Origin: Catenaria anguillulae PL171
Taxonomy: Eukaryota > Blastocladiomycota > Blastocladiomycetes > Blastocladiales > Catenariaceae
Direction of reading: 5' to 3'
NCBI GenBank assembly: GCA_002102555.1
Contig: MCFL01000210.1
Location: forward strand, 1-41,346
DNA length: 41,346 nt
Made by a program: the position numbers and the translations under genes
Part shown: positions 11,521 through 20,580 of the stretch, piece by piece
Layout of the letters: each line of letters opens with the position of its first letter
Position numbering within the stretch: position 1 is the stretch's first letter
Notes under the pieces: generated by a model
What the model saw: only the letters and a program-made list of their open reading frames with translations
Told to the model about the DNA's origin: nothing
Database searches by the model: none

Positions 11521-13288
11521 ATGTCTGTGTCGCAACAATTCCTCGACGAGGAAGGTGCGTGTTGACCGACCCTCCAGCTGCCGCGGCTCGACCACCCGAC
11601 CTCGCGTCATATGTAACCCACTGTCCTGACACCCCACCCTTGACCATTGCTGCACCGACCATCACACACACACAGAGCGCCAATTCCAGGCCGAAGTCGC
11701 CGCCGTCAAGCAGTGGTGGAAGTCTGAGCGCTTTTCGCGCACGACGCGGCCCTACACTGCCGAGGACGTTGTGACCAAGCGCGGCACCTTCAAGACCGAG
11801 TACCCGTCCAACATGCAAGCCAAGAAGCTGTGGTCGCTGCTCAAGAAGCACAAGGCTGCCGGCACGGCCTCGCACACGTTTGGCGCGCTCGACCCGATCC
11901 AAGTGACGCAAATGGCAAAGTACCTCGAGACCGTGTACGTGTCTGGCTGGCAGTGCTCGTCCACGGCCTCCACGTCCAACGAGCCTGGCCCGGACTTGGC
12001 CGATTACCCGATGGACACGGTCCCCAACAAGGTCGATCAGCTGTTCCGCGCGCAACAGTTCCATGACCGCAAGCAGCGCGCTTCGCGCGTGTCGCTGCCC
12101 AAGAACCAGCGCGCGTCGTTGCCCGCCGTTGATTTCCTGCGCCCCATCATTGCCGATGCCGATACGGGCCATGGCGGCATCACGGCCAACATGCGTCTGG
12201 CCAAGATGTTTGTCGAGCGCGGCGCCGCGGGCATTCACGTGGAGGACCAAGCCGCCGGCACCAAAAAGTGCGGCCACATGGCGGGCAAGGTGCTCGTGCC
12301 CATTTCGGAACACATCAACCGGTTGATTGCCATGCGCTTGCAGTTTGACATTATGGGCACCGATACCATTCTCGTTGCGCGTACTGACGCCGAGGCCGCC
12401 ACCCTCTTGCAAAACAACATTGACCCGCGCGACCACGCCTTCATTTTGGGCTGCTCCAACCCCGCCCTGCGCGGCAAGCCCCTCGTGACCATGATGGACC
12501 AGGCGCAACGCGCTGGTAAAGTGGGTGCCGCCTTGGCCCAAGTCGAGGAGGACTGGGTCAACCAGGCGCAACTCAAGACCTACTCGGAGGCCATTGTCGA
12601 TGCCATTCTCAAGTCGAACCGTGCCGACAAGCAGCAGCTCGCCAAGGAGTTTGCCGAAAAGACGTCGCGGTGCTCCAACGCCGAGGCACGTGCCTTGGCC
12701 AAGCAGCTCGGCTTTGGCGACGTGTTCTGGTGCTGGGACCTTCCGCGCGTGCGCGAGGGTTACTACCGGTACCGTGGCGGAACCAAGGCGTGCATCAACC
12801 GTGCAATTGCCTATGCACCCTACACGGACTTGATTTGGATGGAAACCGCAAAGCCCATCTTGTCGCAAGCCCGCGAGTTTGCTCACGGCGTGCTCGCCGC
12901 CGACCCGACCGCCATGTTGGCCTACAACTTGTCGCCGTCCTTCAACTGGGACGCCGCCGGCATGACGGACGAGGACATGCGCACGTACGTGACCAACTTG
13001 GGCAAGCTCGGGTTTGTGTGGCAATTCATCACGCTTGCCGGCTTCCACTCGGATGCCTTGGGCATTGACTTGTTTGCGCGCGACTATGCCAAGCGCGGCA
13101 TGTTGGCCTATGTTGAGGGCATTCAGCGCAAGGAGCGCGAGCATGGCGTCGAGACGTTGGCGCATCAGAAGTGGTCGGGCGCCGGGTACATCGACTCGAT
13201 GATGATGACGGTCCAGGGCGGCGTGTCGTCGACGGCAGCCATGGGCAAGGGAGTTACCGAGGATCAGTTTGGCGCAAAGAAGCACTAA
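11521..13288 (+). CDS. ICL1: Isocitrate lyase (glyoxylate cycle)
   Basis: Cleaves isocitrate to glyoxylate and succinate, allowing growth on acetate or fatty acids. Exon 1 (11521-11554) encodes [12 protein letters not shown] 121-bp intron (11555-11675, GTGCGT...CACAG) leads into exon 2 (11676-13288). The total is 548 residues, the usual fungal length. Conserved segments include [31 protein letters not shown], the catalytic KKCGHM with Cys210, [21 protein letters not shown] and [10 protein letters not shown]. The insert between the TGHGG and KKCGH blocks and the C-terminal half is of the eukaryotic type. The protein ends FGAKKH, which is not a canonical peroxisomal tail (SKL/AKL), so it may be cytosolic or use another signal. 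A TATA box at 11374 and sharp gene ends suggest strong regulated expression. A 707-codon antisense open frame is a composition shadow. Confidence 0.96.
11555..11675 (+). other. Isocitrate lyase intron
   Basis: GTGCGT donor after codon 11, acceptor in a CA-repeat ending CACAG, 121 bp. Splicing gives [17 protein letters not shown], which matches isocitrate lyase N-termini. Confidence 0.88.
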
Positions 13289-14304
13289 GGTTTTCTCTTG
13301 CTCATCACTTGCGTGCACGTGAGTGTTGTGGCCGGACCCCGTCAGCCATGACCCGTATTGTGGGTTCTTGGGTCCTGTTGTTTGTCTTTCGTTCTTGTTT
13401 CCCCTTCTCTCACGTCTCTTGCAGGACCACACATAATCGTAATGAGCGTATGTAAATACTTTTGCCCCCTTCTTCTGGGCATTCACATCCCAATTGACCT
13501 GACGCCGTGGGTGGAATTGTGAAGGAACATTGACAAGCAAGAGCCGTTTACATGTGCACTCCGCGAAAAATCGACGTTGGGTATTGTCAAACCCGTGGTC
13601 GTGTGAGACGGGATACATCTGGGAGAAACATGAAAGCAGCAAGCGCTAGAATGCAGTGAGAAGCATTGAAGCAGTGTTGTTGGGTCAGAAAAGCCTGATG
13701 GAAATTAACATCAATAAACTTCAGCAGCAGAACTGGCGTTTTTTCCATTTTTTATCATCATTCAAACAACGATCGTGACGGGGGAAAATAGCATCTTGGG
13801 ATGTGTTATGCGATGGGTGTCAAGTCCCATGGAGAGCCGTCAACCAGCTAGCGGTCAATGTGACGCTTTTTGACCATTATCCCGTTCTCAGCGCGCATGG
13901 AAAAGCACCTTGGTTCGCCTCGAAAGGAATTTGCGGGGCATAGCAACCAACACGTGGACGTGTCATGTGACGGAGCGTTCGGGAAAACTTCTTCAGTCGT
14001 TCGATGGTCAGCACAATTAATGGAGTGAGTGAGGCGGGCATTGCGCAGATGACTGGAATTTCAATATACATTTACCGCAACATTCACATGCTCTTCGGCA
14101 CCGTTGCTGGCAGCCTGCTGCATTTGCCGGCAAAGGATACACGCGGGGGGAAACAGGATCAAATTGATATTCGCTCACCCAATTCTATTTGGTCAAGAAC
14201 AGAATACACAAGCTAGCTGGAGCTATGATAGAGTGCAGGAAAGCAGACAATGACGGCGCAGGGTATTGTCGCAAATCAATACGAGAGCGGCAAGCTCAAA
14301 GGAA
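13289..14304. other. Convergent intergenic region
   Basis: About 1 kb between the isocitrate lyase stop and the stop of the minus-strand BAG gene. An AATAAA at 13713-13718 is a possible plus-strand polyadenylation signal, though 425 bases after the stop. I see no gene or repeat here. Confidence 0.5.
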
Positions 14305-14964
14305 TTACTTAATGGATGCTTCCAAACGCTCCACTTCGGCATCAATCTGCTCCAACGCCGACAACAAGCTCTGGACCACGGCCTTCCTTGCCACCTTGAT
14401 CTTCTCAAACTGATCCACGAGCGACTTGCGCTCCGACCCGGTAAAGGATTTGGTAATGTTGTCAAACAGGATGTCGTGCGGCAACCGCTCATCCTCCTCG
14501 TTCTCGTCTTCATCCTCCACATCGTCCACGCCATCCTCTGGTAAAGGATACCGCACAGTAAACTCAATCAAGGACGCATTCGGTTTGATGTTGTCCAAGG
14601 CTTCCAACTGCCGCTGCACCGCCTCTTCCGTGTACTTGAGTTTGCGGACCATCCTGTCCACCTCCTTGACGTCGACAACTGCCGATGGGTCAAAGAGCAT
14701 GGCTTCTTGCAGCACGGGCGTCACCCGCTCGTCAATCAACTTGCTTGTGTCGCCATTGGCATCCTTGATTCGGGCCAGGCATCCACGGAACAACCACCGC
14801 AAGTACTTGACCCGCGACTTGCGCTCCTCGTGAGTGCGCAGCTTGCTTGAGAGGAACGAGATGCCGATGGCACCGGCCAGAACCGCAGAGGCGACGGCAA
14901 AGACTGTCGAGTGTTCAGCGACCAGCGTGGAGACGGTATCAGCGGCGGATGCGAGGTGTTCCAT
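14305..14964 (-). CDS. Membrane-anchored BAG-domain protein (Snl1-like)
   Basis: Single exon, 219 residues, ATG 14964. A hydrophobic segment at about residues 20-44 (VFAVASAVLAGAIGISFLSS) is followed by positive residues, consistent with an N-terminal anchor and a cytosolic body. The body is helical. KLKYTEEAVQRQLEALDNIK matches BAG helix 2. KVARKAVVQSLLSALEQID matches helix 3, whose conserved pattern is RKxLVxxxQxxLxxID. BAG domains bind the Hsp70 ATPase domain and act as nucleotide exchange factors; yeast Snl1 is the ER-membrane version. Unusual here is an acidic insert (DDVEDEDENEEDE) between helices 2 and 3. The call rests on pattern memory, and another coiled membrane protein is possible. 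It is divergent from the membrane protein at 15517 and convergent with isocitrate lyase. Confidence 0.6.
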   Translation of the reverse strand: MEHLASAADTVSTLVAEHSTVFAVASAVLAGAIGISFLSSKLRTHEERKSRVKYLRWLFRGCLARIKDANGDTSKLIDERVTPVLQEAMLFDPSAVVDVKEVDRMVRKLKYTEEAVQRQLEALDNIKPNASLIEFTVRYPLPEDGVDDVEDEDENEEDERLPHDILFDNITKSFTGSERKSLVDQFEKIKVARKAVVQSLLSALEQIDAEVERLEASIK

Positions 14965-15516
14965 GGCGAGGCGAAGTATGGCGCTGGGGCAGAGGTTGGA
15001 CGGCGTGCGGTCGAGCTTGCGAGTGCTTTCAGTGATGGCACGATAGGGTGTGCATGGTACATATCCAAGTTTGGTAAATATGTGTTATGTGTAATAGGAG
15101 ATTTACGAACCATAGCAGAGCAGATCGAAAGTACAGTCCCAATCGGCCGCCGATCGGACGCGTGGCTTTCTTGACTCCATCATGTCCGCCGCCAGCCACT
15201 CGCCTTGTCGCCACTTCACTTCGTCTCCATCAACTGCAAATTGCGCAGCAAGTTACCAGGTGAGCATGGATAATTGCGTTCATGACGATGTCCACCACTC
15301 CATGAAGCTTCTGGCCACACTTCAGCAGTTTTCAACTCTGCGTCCCGCAGCCCCTAGTTTTAGTTCGACCCTCCATCCCGCCAGTCTCGAGCTCGCATCA
15401 CACCACACTGCCTCGGCCCCGGCTTTTCGCCATTCATAGACCGTATATAGACCGACCGATTTCAAACAACATAACCCCGTCCAGTTCATGCTCGTTTGAA
15501 GCGAGTCCGACACCCA
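14965..15516. other. Divergent promoter region
   Basis: 552 bases between the BAG gene start and the 7TM gene start. It holds the TATA box at 15444 (plus). A GAAGCTTC pair at 15304-15311 has the GAAnnTTC shape of two heat-shock-element units, but the third unit is absent. An in-frame ATG at 15182, with a GTGAGC donor after Q26, might be a 5' exon. None of this is firm. Confidence 0.4.
15444..15450 (+). promoter_or_regulatory. TATA-like element before the 7TM gene
   Basis: TATATAG, 67 bases before the ATG at 15517. Spacing fits a short leader. Confidence 0.45.
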
Positions 15517-16389
15517 ATGCCTGTACCGTCCGCTGGCGTCCTCGTCGCCGACATTGTCCTGGCACTTTCGCTTGTCCTCGTTATCAGCGCTACTGTTCGC
15601 TTGCGCACAAATCCAGTGAGCCGCGCCGCTCAAGATATTCGCAACGAGCAAGGGATTAATGTGCTTCAGGCACTCCTGGCGCTCTTTCTCGCCATTTGCT
15701 TGGGATATGCCATCACCATCCAAGCCGCCAGCCCCGACGGCGTGTGGCCCACGGTGTGCCTCAGCCAAGGCATTCTCATCTTTCCCATTGCATTCGCCCT
15801 TGTGGCTCGTCTTTTTGACGCTTCGCTGGCTGCCTACCGCCTCGCCACTGGTTTCCCGATCCCATTACCCCACTGGGCCCACACGCTCATCTTCCGCGCC
15901 GTTGCCTACTTTCTCTATACCGCACTGCCAACCGTCGGCATTGCTGTTGCCGTTTTTCTTCCTCGCGATCTCCCCATTGTGGCCACGGGAACAGGACCCG
16001 CATTCACTTGTGGCCTGACCCCGGCGGTATGGGCAAGTGTGTCCGTCATCGTCGCAGCGTGCGTCCTGCCACTCGCGCTTGGATCCATGGCCTTGACTGC
16101 ATATGCCGCCTACAAGCTTGTCAAGCGCGGCGTCAACCCTCCCGACCTCGCAGCCATCTTGCAGCCGCCAGGGGCAGCCAAGAAGCCAAACAACTCGCCG
16201 CTTGCCGTGCAGTGGCCATCGACATTGTACTTGGCGCTCCAAGCGTTTCAGCTCATGGTCGTTGCCCTCACGATGGTCATCAATATCGCCAGTTGGGACT
16301 TTGCAGTGCTGAGAACGCCGTATTCGGGAATTGCGTTATTGGTTGCGGCAGCTGGCTTGCCCGCTCTGGTGTTGATCCGGGATCAGTAG
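15517..16389 (+). CDS. Small seven-helix membrane protein, GPCR-like topology
   Basis: Single exon, 290 residues from ATG 15517 (context caccaATG). Seven hydrophobic segments are visible: about 9-28, 49-70, 80-108, 123-148, 164-200, 234-258 and 268-287. Cys81, at the start of helix 3 (VWPTVCLSQG), and Cys165, in the loop before helix 5 (PAFTCGLTP), sit where class-A GPCRs form their disulfide. Helix 5 ends in a basic loop (YKLVKRG). The tail after helix 7 is only IRDQ, so there is no room for arrestin-type regulation. There is no DRY or NPxxY motif, so GPCR identity is only topological. I do not recognise the family; it could also be a transporter or an enzyme of the membrane. Confidence 0.7.
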   Translation: MPVPSAGVLVADIVLALSLVLVISATVRLRTNPVSRAAQDIRNEQGINVLQALLALFLAICLGYAITIQAASPDGVWPTVCLSQGILIFPIAFALVARLFDASLAAYRLATGFPIPLPHWAHTLIFRAVAYFLYTALPTVGIAVAVFLPRDLPIVATGTGPAFTCGLTPAVWASVSVIVAACVLPLALGSMALTAYAAYKLVKRGVNPPDLAAILQPPGAAKKPNNSPLAVQWPSTLYLALQAFQLMVVALTMVINIASWDFAVLRTPYSGIALLVAAAGLPALVLIRDQ

Positions 16390-16550
16390 CTGGTCTTTTT
16401 TTCACTGTGCTGTGCACACACTCTGTCCCATTTCACTCAGAATGGCATTCATTCCATTTGTATCATACATACCACTTGTTTATATTGAGTTCCTAACAGC
16501 ACTCTCAACAGCTTCACATACAGAACATACTCTGAACTGGCATCATACGT

Positions 16551-19500
16551 TCATGAAATAAGAAACTCCTTGCCTTGTTGTTGCTCTTCGTTACCGCCAG
16601 CTTCATTGTCCAATATTGCCGCCGACCGTTCCACATCAACGCCATCCAACCGACCCACACTCGCATACACACTCGATGTTGACCTGTGTATCCTCTCCAG
16701 CGAGCCTGGTGCCGACTGCGACAAGGATGCCCGCGGCAATGTTCTCCGCTCAGCTTGCGCAGGCTCATTGCCCTCAGTACCTTGGCCATCATCCTCAAGC
16801 TGACCCTGTGCGCGCCGTGAAATGGATCCGGGCAGTGTTGCACTCACTGTTGTTGGCTGATTGGACACAATAGTCATGAGCGTGGACGCAACAGGTGACC
16901 CGAACAAGCGTTCTGGCGACCCTGAACTGCCATTTGAGTGCGGCATGCGCATCCTTGGTGGGGAAAATGCCCCATCGTGCATGGCGTACATTGTCTGCGC
17001 TGGTCGTTGCTGGGGCGAATCCGTATCGCCTTCCGTCATGTCCTGTACCGAGGCCTGGATTGCTTCCTCGACAATCACCTCCTTGATCCAGCTCCCAGAC
17101 TTGGATACGTTGTTTCGGCTTGTCTGTGACCCGCTAGCAGCCAGCGATAGCGTGCGCCGGTTGCCAGCCATGGTTCCCACTGGTGTTTGAACCGCGGCCT
17201 CCGGTTCGCCAGCGACCACAGACTGCTCAGCAGAACCGAGAGCGTTCCCGCTGCCGAAGGAAGACGTGAGTGACGACGGACTCGCCGTCGCCGCTGGCGT
17301 GAGCGCAGGAGTGGACGTCTCGGGCGTTGGCGGTAAGCGTTTGGGTTCGTCGGCGCCGGCACCACCCAGGCCTTTGAGCGAGATCATGGCAGCCGGTGAC
17401 CGTTGACCCGCAGGGGTATTGACCGCGGTGCTACTTGTCGGCCGCCGCGAGACGATGCCGCCCGTGCTGTTTGAAATCGCTCGTGGACGGCCAATGAATG
17501 CAGCTGCCGTGTTGAATCGTGACGCGTCAAGAACAGAGGCTCGGCGGGCACCACTGGCAGTGAAGGGCGATCGGGTTGGTCCAACAGGCAGTCGATTCGG
17601 CCCGTTTCGGTTGATTGCGCCGCCCGATGGTGAGGAAACAGAGCCTGCTGACCCGTTGATGGGTGAAATAGCGGGCGATGCGGCGGTCGAGGGGTGTTTG
17701 TGAGGCTGTCGACGAGAGAACACAGGCAAGCTACCTCGGCGACCATGGGGTGTCGAAGAGGGTGGACGGCTCCCAAGCGGCGTACTCTCATGGCCTGAAT
17801 TGGAGCTCGTACCATTACTCCCACGACCGAAAATGAGCGGAATGTTGAATGGACCGATCCGAAGCGACATGCGTCGACGAGTAGTGCATTCACTTTCAGG
17901 GCCGGCTTGAGGTCGCGTGCGAGACATGGTGTTGGTACTGTTGCTGCCAGACGATAATACAGCTGTTGCGCCCGAATCTACGGTTTCTTCGGGACGACCC
18001 TGCAGCAAAGCGGCGGGGCTGCGCAACGGGTCCGAGGTTGAGTATTCGGTGCCAATCGAGCTGGACGAGTCAAAGCTCGACATGGACTTTTTGGCAGCGC
18101 TGATGCTATTCTTTTCACGACGGTTGAGTGGGACAAACATGGCGGGCTGCTGCGGGATTTTGGGCGTTTCCGTACCGCCAGCTGGCATTTGCTCTGTCGA
18201 CTGAAAGCTCGAAGTTGACGTGTTGCCATTGACGGAAATGGACGATTGAGATCCAACCAAGGACACGGAACGAAACTGGAACTGTTGTGACAGTTGCGGG
18301 TTGAGGCGCTTTTCCTCGTTGATGCGCGTGATTTCTGCTAGACGCTGAGAGACAATGTCACGAATTTTGATTTCTTCCTCTGGGAAATGTCGCAGCACTT
18401 CGTTGAGGTGCACACGGTGCAGGGTAAACACTTGGCACGGCGTCAACGCGACGACTGTGGTGGTACGCGGCACTTTGTGGAACAAGGAAATTTCTCCAAA
18501 GAACGAAAATTCGCCCAGCTCTGCCCACTACGTATTCCATATCACAGCGAGTATCGGAACTCAGTATATGGAGTGCCATCTCGGGGATGAGCTGGAACTG
18601 GACGTACCACGCGAGTTTGGTCGTCCGAAACGACTTGCGCAATCCCTTTGCGAATCTGCAAGGTGCATTCAATTCACACTCATCGTGAGACAATATCCGC
18701 TTTGCGCATGACACCATACTGGCGAGAACATTTGCCGCACAATGTACATGTCGTGACCGAGGTCGCCCTTCTTGATGATTGATTCACCAGGCGTCAGGAA
18801 CAGCTCGCCAGTTCGAATTGCCAACATGCGAATGAGCGAATCGCTTGAGCGGGAAAACATGGGCACCTTCCGCAAGTACGATCCACAGGCCTTGTACGCA
18901 ATCTCTGAGCGCATCACCATTGGTGCATCGTCAAAGAGCTCGTCTGTTTTCACTCGTCCCTGCTGGCTCCTCCACATCTGCTGGTAGTACTGGCTCACGC
19001 GCTTCCTGGCCTCGTCTGCGATACCGTGAAACTTCATGTATGATTGCACAATTTGGATGTCTTGCGCAACCTTGGTTTGCGCCTCCAACGAGTTTGCCAA
19101 GTATGAAACGAATAGAGCCTACACATATACGTGCGGGTCCATGTCAGTCGGTCGCCACCGAGCTTTGCAAGCCTAGTCGGTGTGTGCACATACCACGTAT
19201 AGCACAATCATGGAGTCACCGATGAGGGACATGATGCTCAGGGCTATGACCTCGTCTCCGTTCCGGGTCCATGTGTATCCGAATTCTCGCGTGAGCATGA
19301 CGTTGAGAATGAACTGTGCAAGGTATGGGTAGCGAGCGTATGGATTCTCGTCAAAATACGGGTCGAATCTATGAAACGTAAACGTTGGAGATATGTGTCA
19401 GCGGCAGCGAGAAGACATTGCATACCCCTATGAAATGTACATACAAATCAATCATTGCCCGATTCCGGCTCCAAGTGTCTGGCTTTGCGCGCAGGAGAAC

Positions 19501-20192
19501 TTGCATAATCCACCATCCGCAAGTTGCCCAATGAACAACTTGCTACATGATTCAGTTCCCTTGTCAATGGTGTCAAGTTACCCAACCAATCAGGAGATAA
19601 AGCCATCCAACGTACGCAGACAGTGAGAAAGAAGACAAAGAGAGTAAATTTACGCGATGCGTCAATGGACATTTCCTTTCGTTTGACCAGTCGGTACCAT
19701 CGACGAACGTGGAGAATAGGCAAGAGTTGTGCAATAGCGACCACGAGTGGAGGGGCAAAAGGTCGAATGATGTGCGCAAGCGGGAATGCGGCAATGACAT
19801 GAATCTTGAAAGATCCACGCAAATAGTATGCTCGGATCGAAGGAAGGTCGGAAATGAGGTGCCCCATGCGAGTATAGAATGCGGTATGCATGTTGCACAC
19901 AATATCAAGAGCGAAAATGGCCATGAAGGTGAGCTCGTACAGCACATTATATGGCCAGCCATACAGCTCTCGCCCAAATGCAATATTGAGAGGGGCTTCG
20001 GTAAACTTGCAGAAAGTGGCCACCAAAAACAACTGTTTGCACTGCAGCAACCACGCGAGAAGTCGGCGATAGTACCAGCGTGGATTGGGTGTCTATCCAT
20101 TGTCGGAGACGCTCTCGCATCCTCTTCCAAGTCGATTTGCTCTCTTTGGAGCTCGATGGGGATTGCGAGGGCCTAATTGCTTCGAGGGACAT
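16551..20192 (-). CDS. CNG-like ion channel A
   Basis: Six-helix channel with C-terminal cNBD, in the CNG/HCN/EAG superfamily of the cell membrane. Exons: 20192-19616, 19542-19445, 19368-19194, 19118-18741, 18655-18608 and 18527-16551. Visible parts are S1 (LFLVATFCKF), S2/S3 (ALDIVCNMHTAFYTRMGHLI), S4-S5 (LHVRRWYRLVKRKEMS), S5 with VVHWATCGWW, pore and S6 (LTREFGYTWTRNGDEV to IVLYVALFVSYLANSL). The C-linker and a full cNBD follow: MYIIRKGIAQVV, FFGEISLFHKVPRTTTVVA, with the phosphate-contacting Arg present. A roughly 500-residue Ser-rich tail follows. There is no TxGYG filter. Near 20054-20062 the frame shifts by one base between VLSPTSR and the S1 helix; paralogues B and C are continuous there. 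ATG 20192 is the first ATG in frame. The frame is open to an acceptor at 20283, so an upstream exon is possible. Confidence 0.85.
18528..19615 (-). other. Five introns of channel A
   Basis: Introns at 19543-19615 (GTACGT), 19369-19444 (GTATGT), 19119-19193 (GTATGT), 18656-18740 (GTGCGG) and 18528-18607 (GTACGT), each 73-85 bp and ending in AG. The 98-nt exon encoding VVHWATCGWW and the 378-nt C-linker exon have exactly the same lengths as their counterparts in channel C. Only A has the intron splitting SDDQTRV/WAELGEF. Confidence 0.82.
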
Positions 20193-20580
20193 TTGCTGCG
20201 AGTGTAAAACCGCTTCATGTGCGCTGCTGCGAATGACCGTGCGGTGGCTGGTCAGGAATTGTGTACGACTTCCACCTGACACAAAACAATGTTACAACTA
20301 CGAGCTGAATCTGAGCGGAGTCCCCGAGTCTGAGCGGAGTCCCCCTGGTCTGAGAAGCAGAAGGGCACTGTATTCCGCCCGATCCAGAAAGTGTCCGGGC
20401 GATGACGCGTTTGCATTGACCTCACTCCTCAACCCAACTTTTGTGTAGGTATTAATATGTACTAGGCACAAGCGAACAACCAAAAAGGGCCAAGATCACA
20501 TTATGACAGCGTCAACGCCGCATCAAGAACAAAACTTTGTATTGGGTACACTTACTGATAATGCTCTGGAAAGGTGTTCA
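20193..20580. other. Spacer between channels A and B
   Basis: 388 bases between channel A's chosen start and channel B's stop. It contains the continuation of A's open frame to 20282, a 19-base tandem repeat, and possibly an unplaced 5' exon of A around 20300-20450. I see nothing else. Confidence 0.45.
20310..20344. repeat. Tandem repeat, 2 copies, 19-base period
   Basis: TCTGAGCGGAGTCCCC occurs at 20310-20325 and again at 20329-20344, followed by a partial third copy (GGTCTGAG). It is just upstream of the channel A coding region. Confidence 0.8.

Noticed and set aside
11519-13642. 707-codon open frame antisense to isocitrate lyase
   Set aside because: It covers the whole coding region on the opposite strand, has no family signature, and is the expected by-product of strong codon bias in a GC-rich gene.
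15304-15311. Heat-shock element in the BAG/7TM promoter region
   Set aside because: Only two of the three alternating GAA units needed for a strong element are present; kept as a remark, not a feature.
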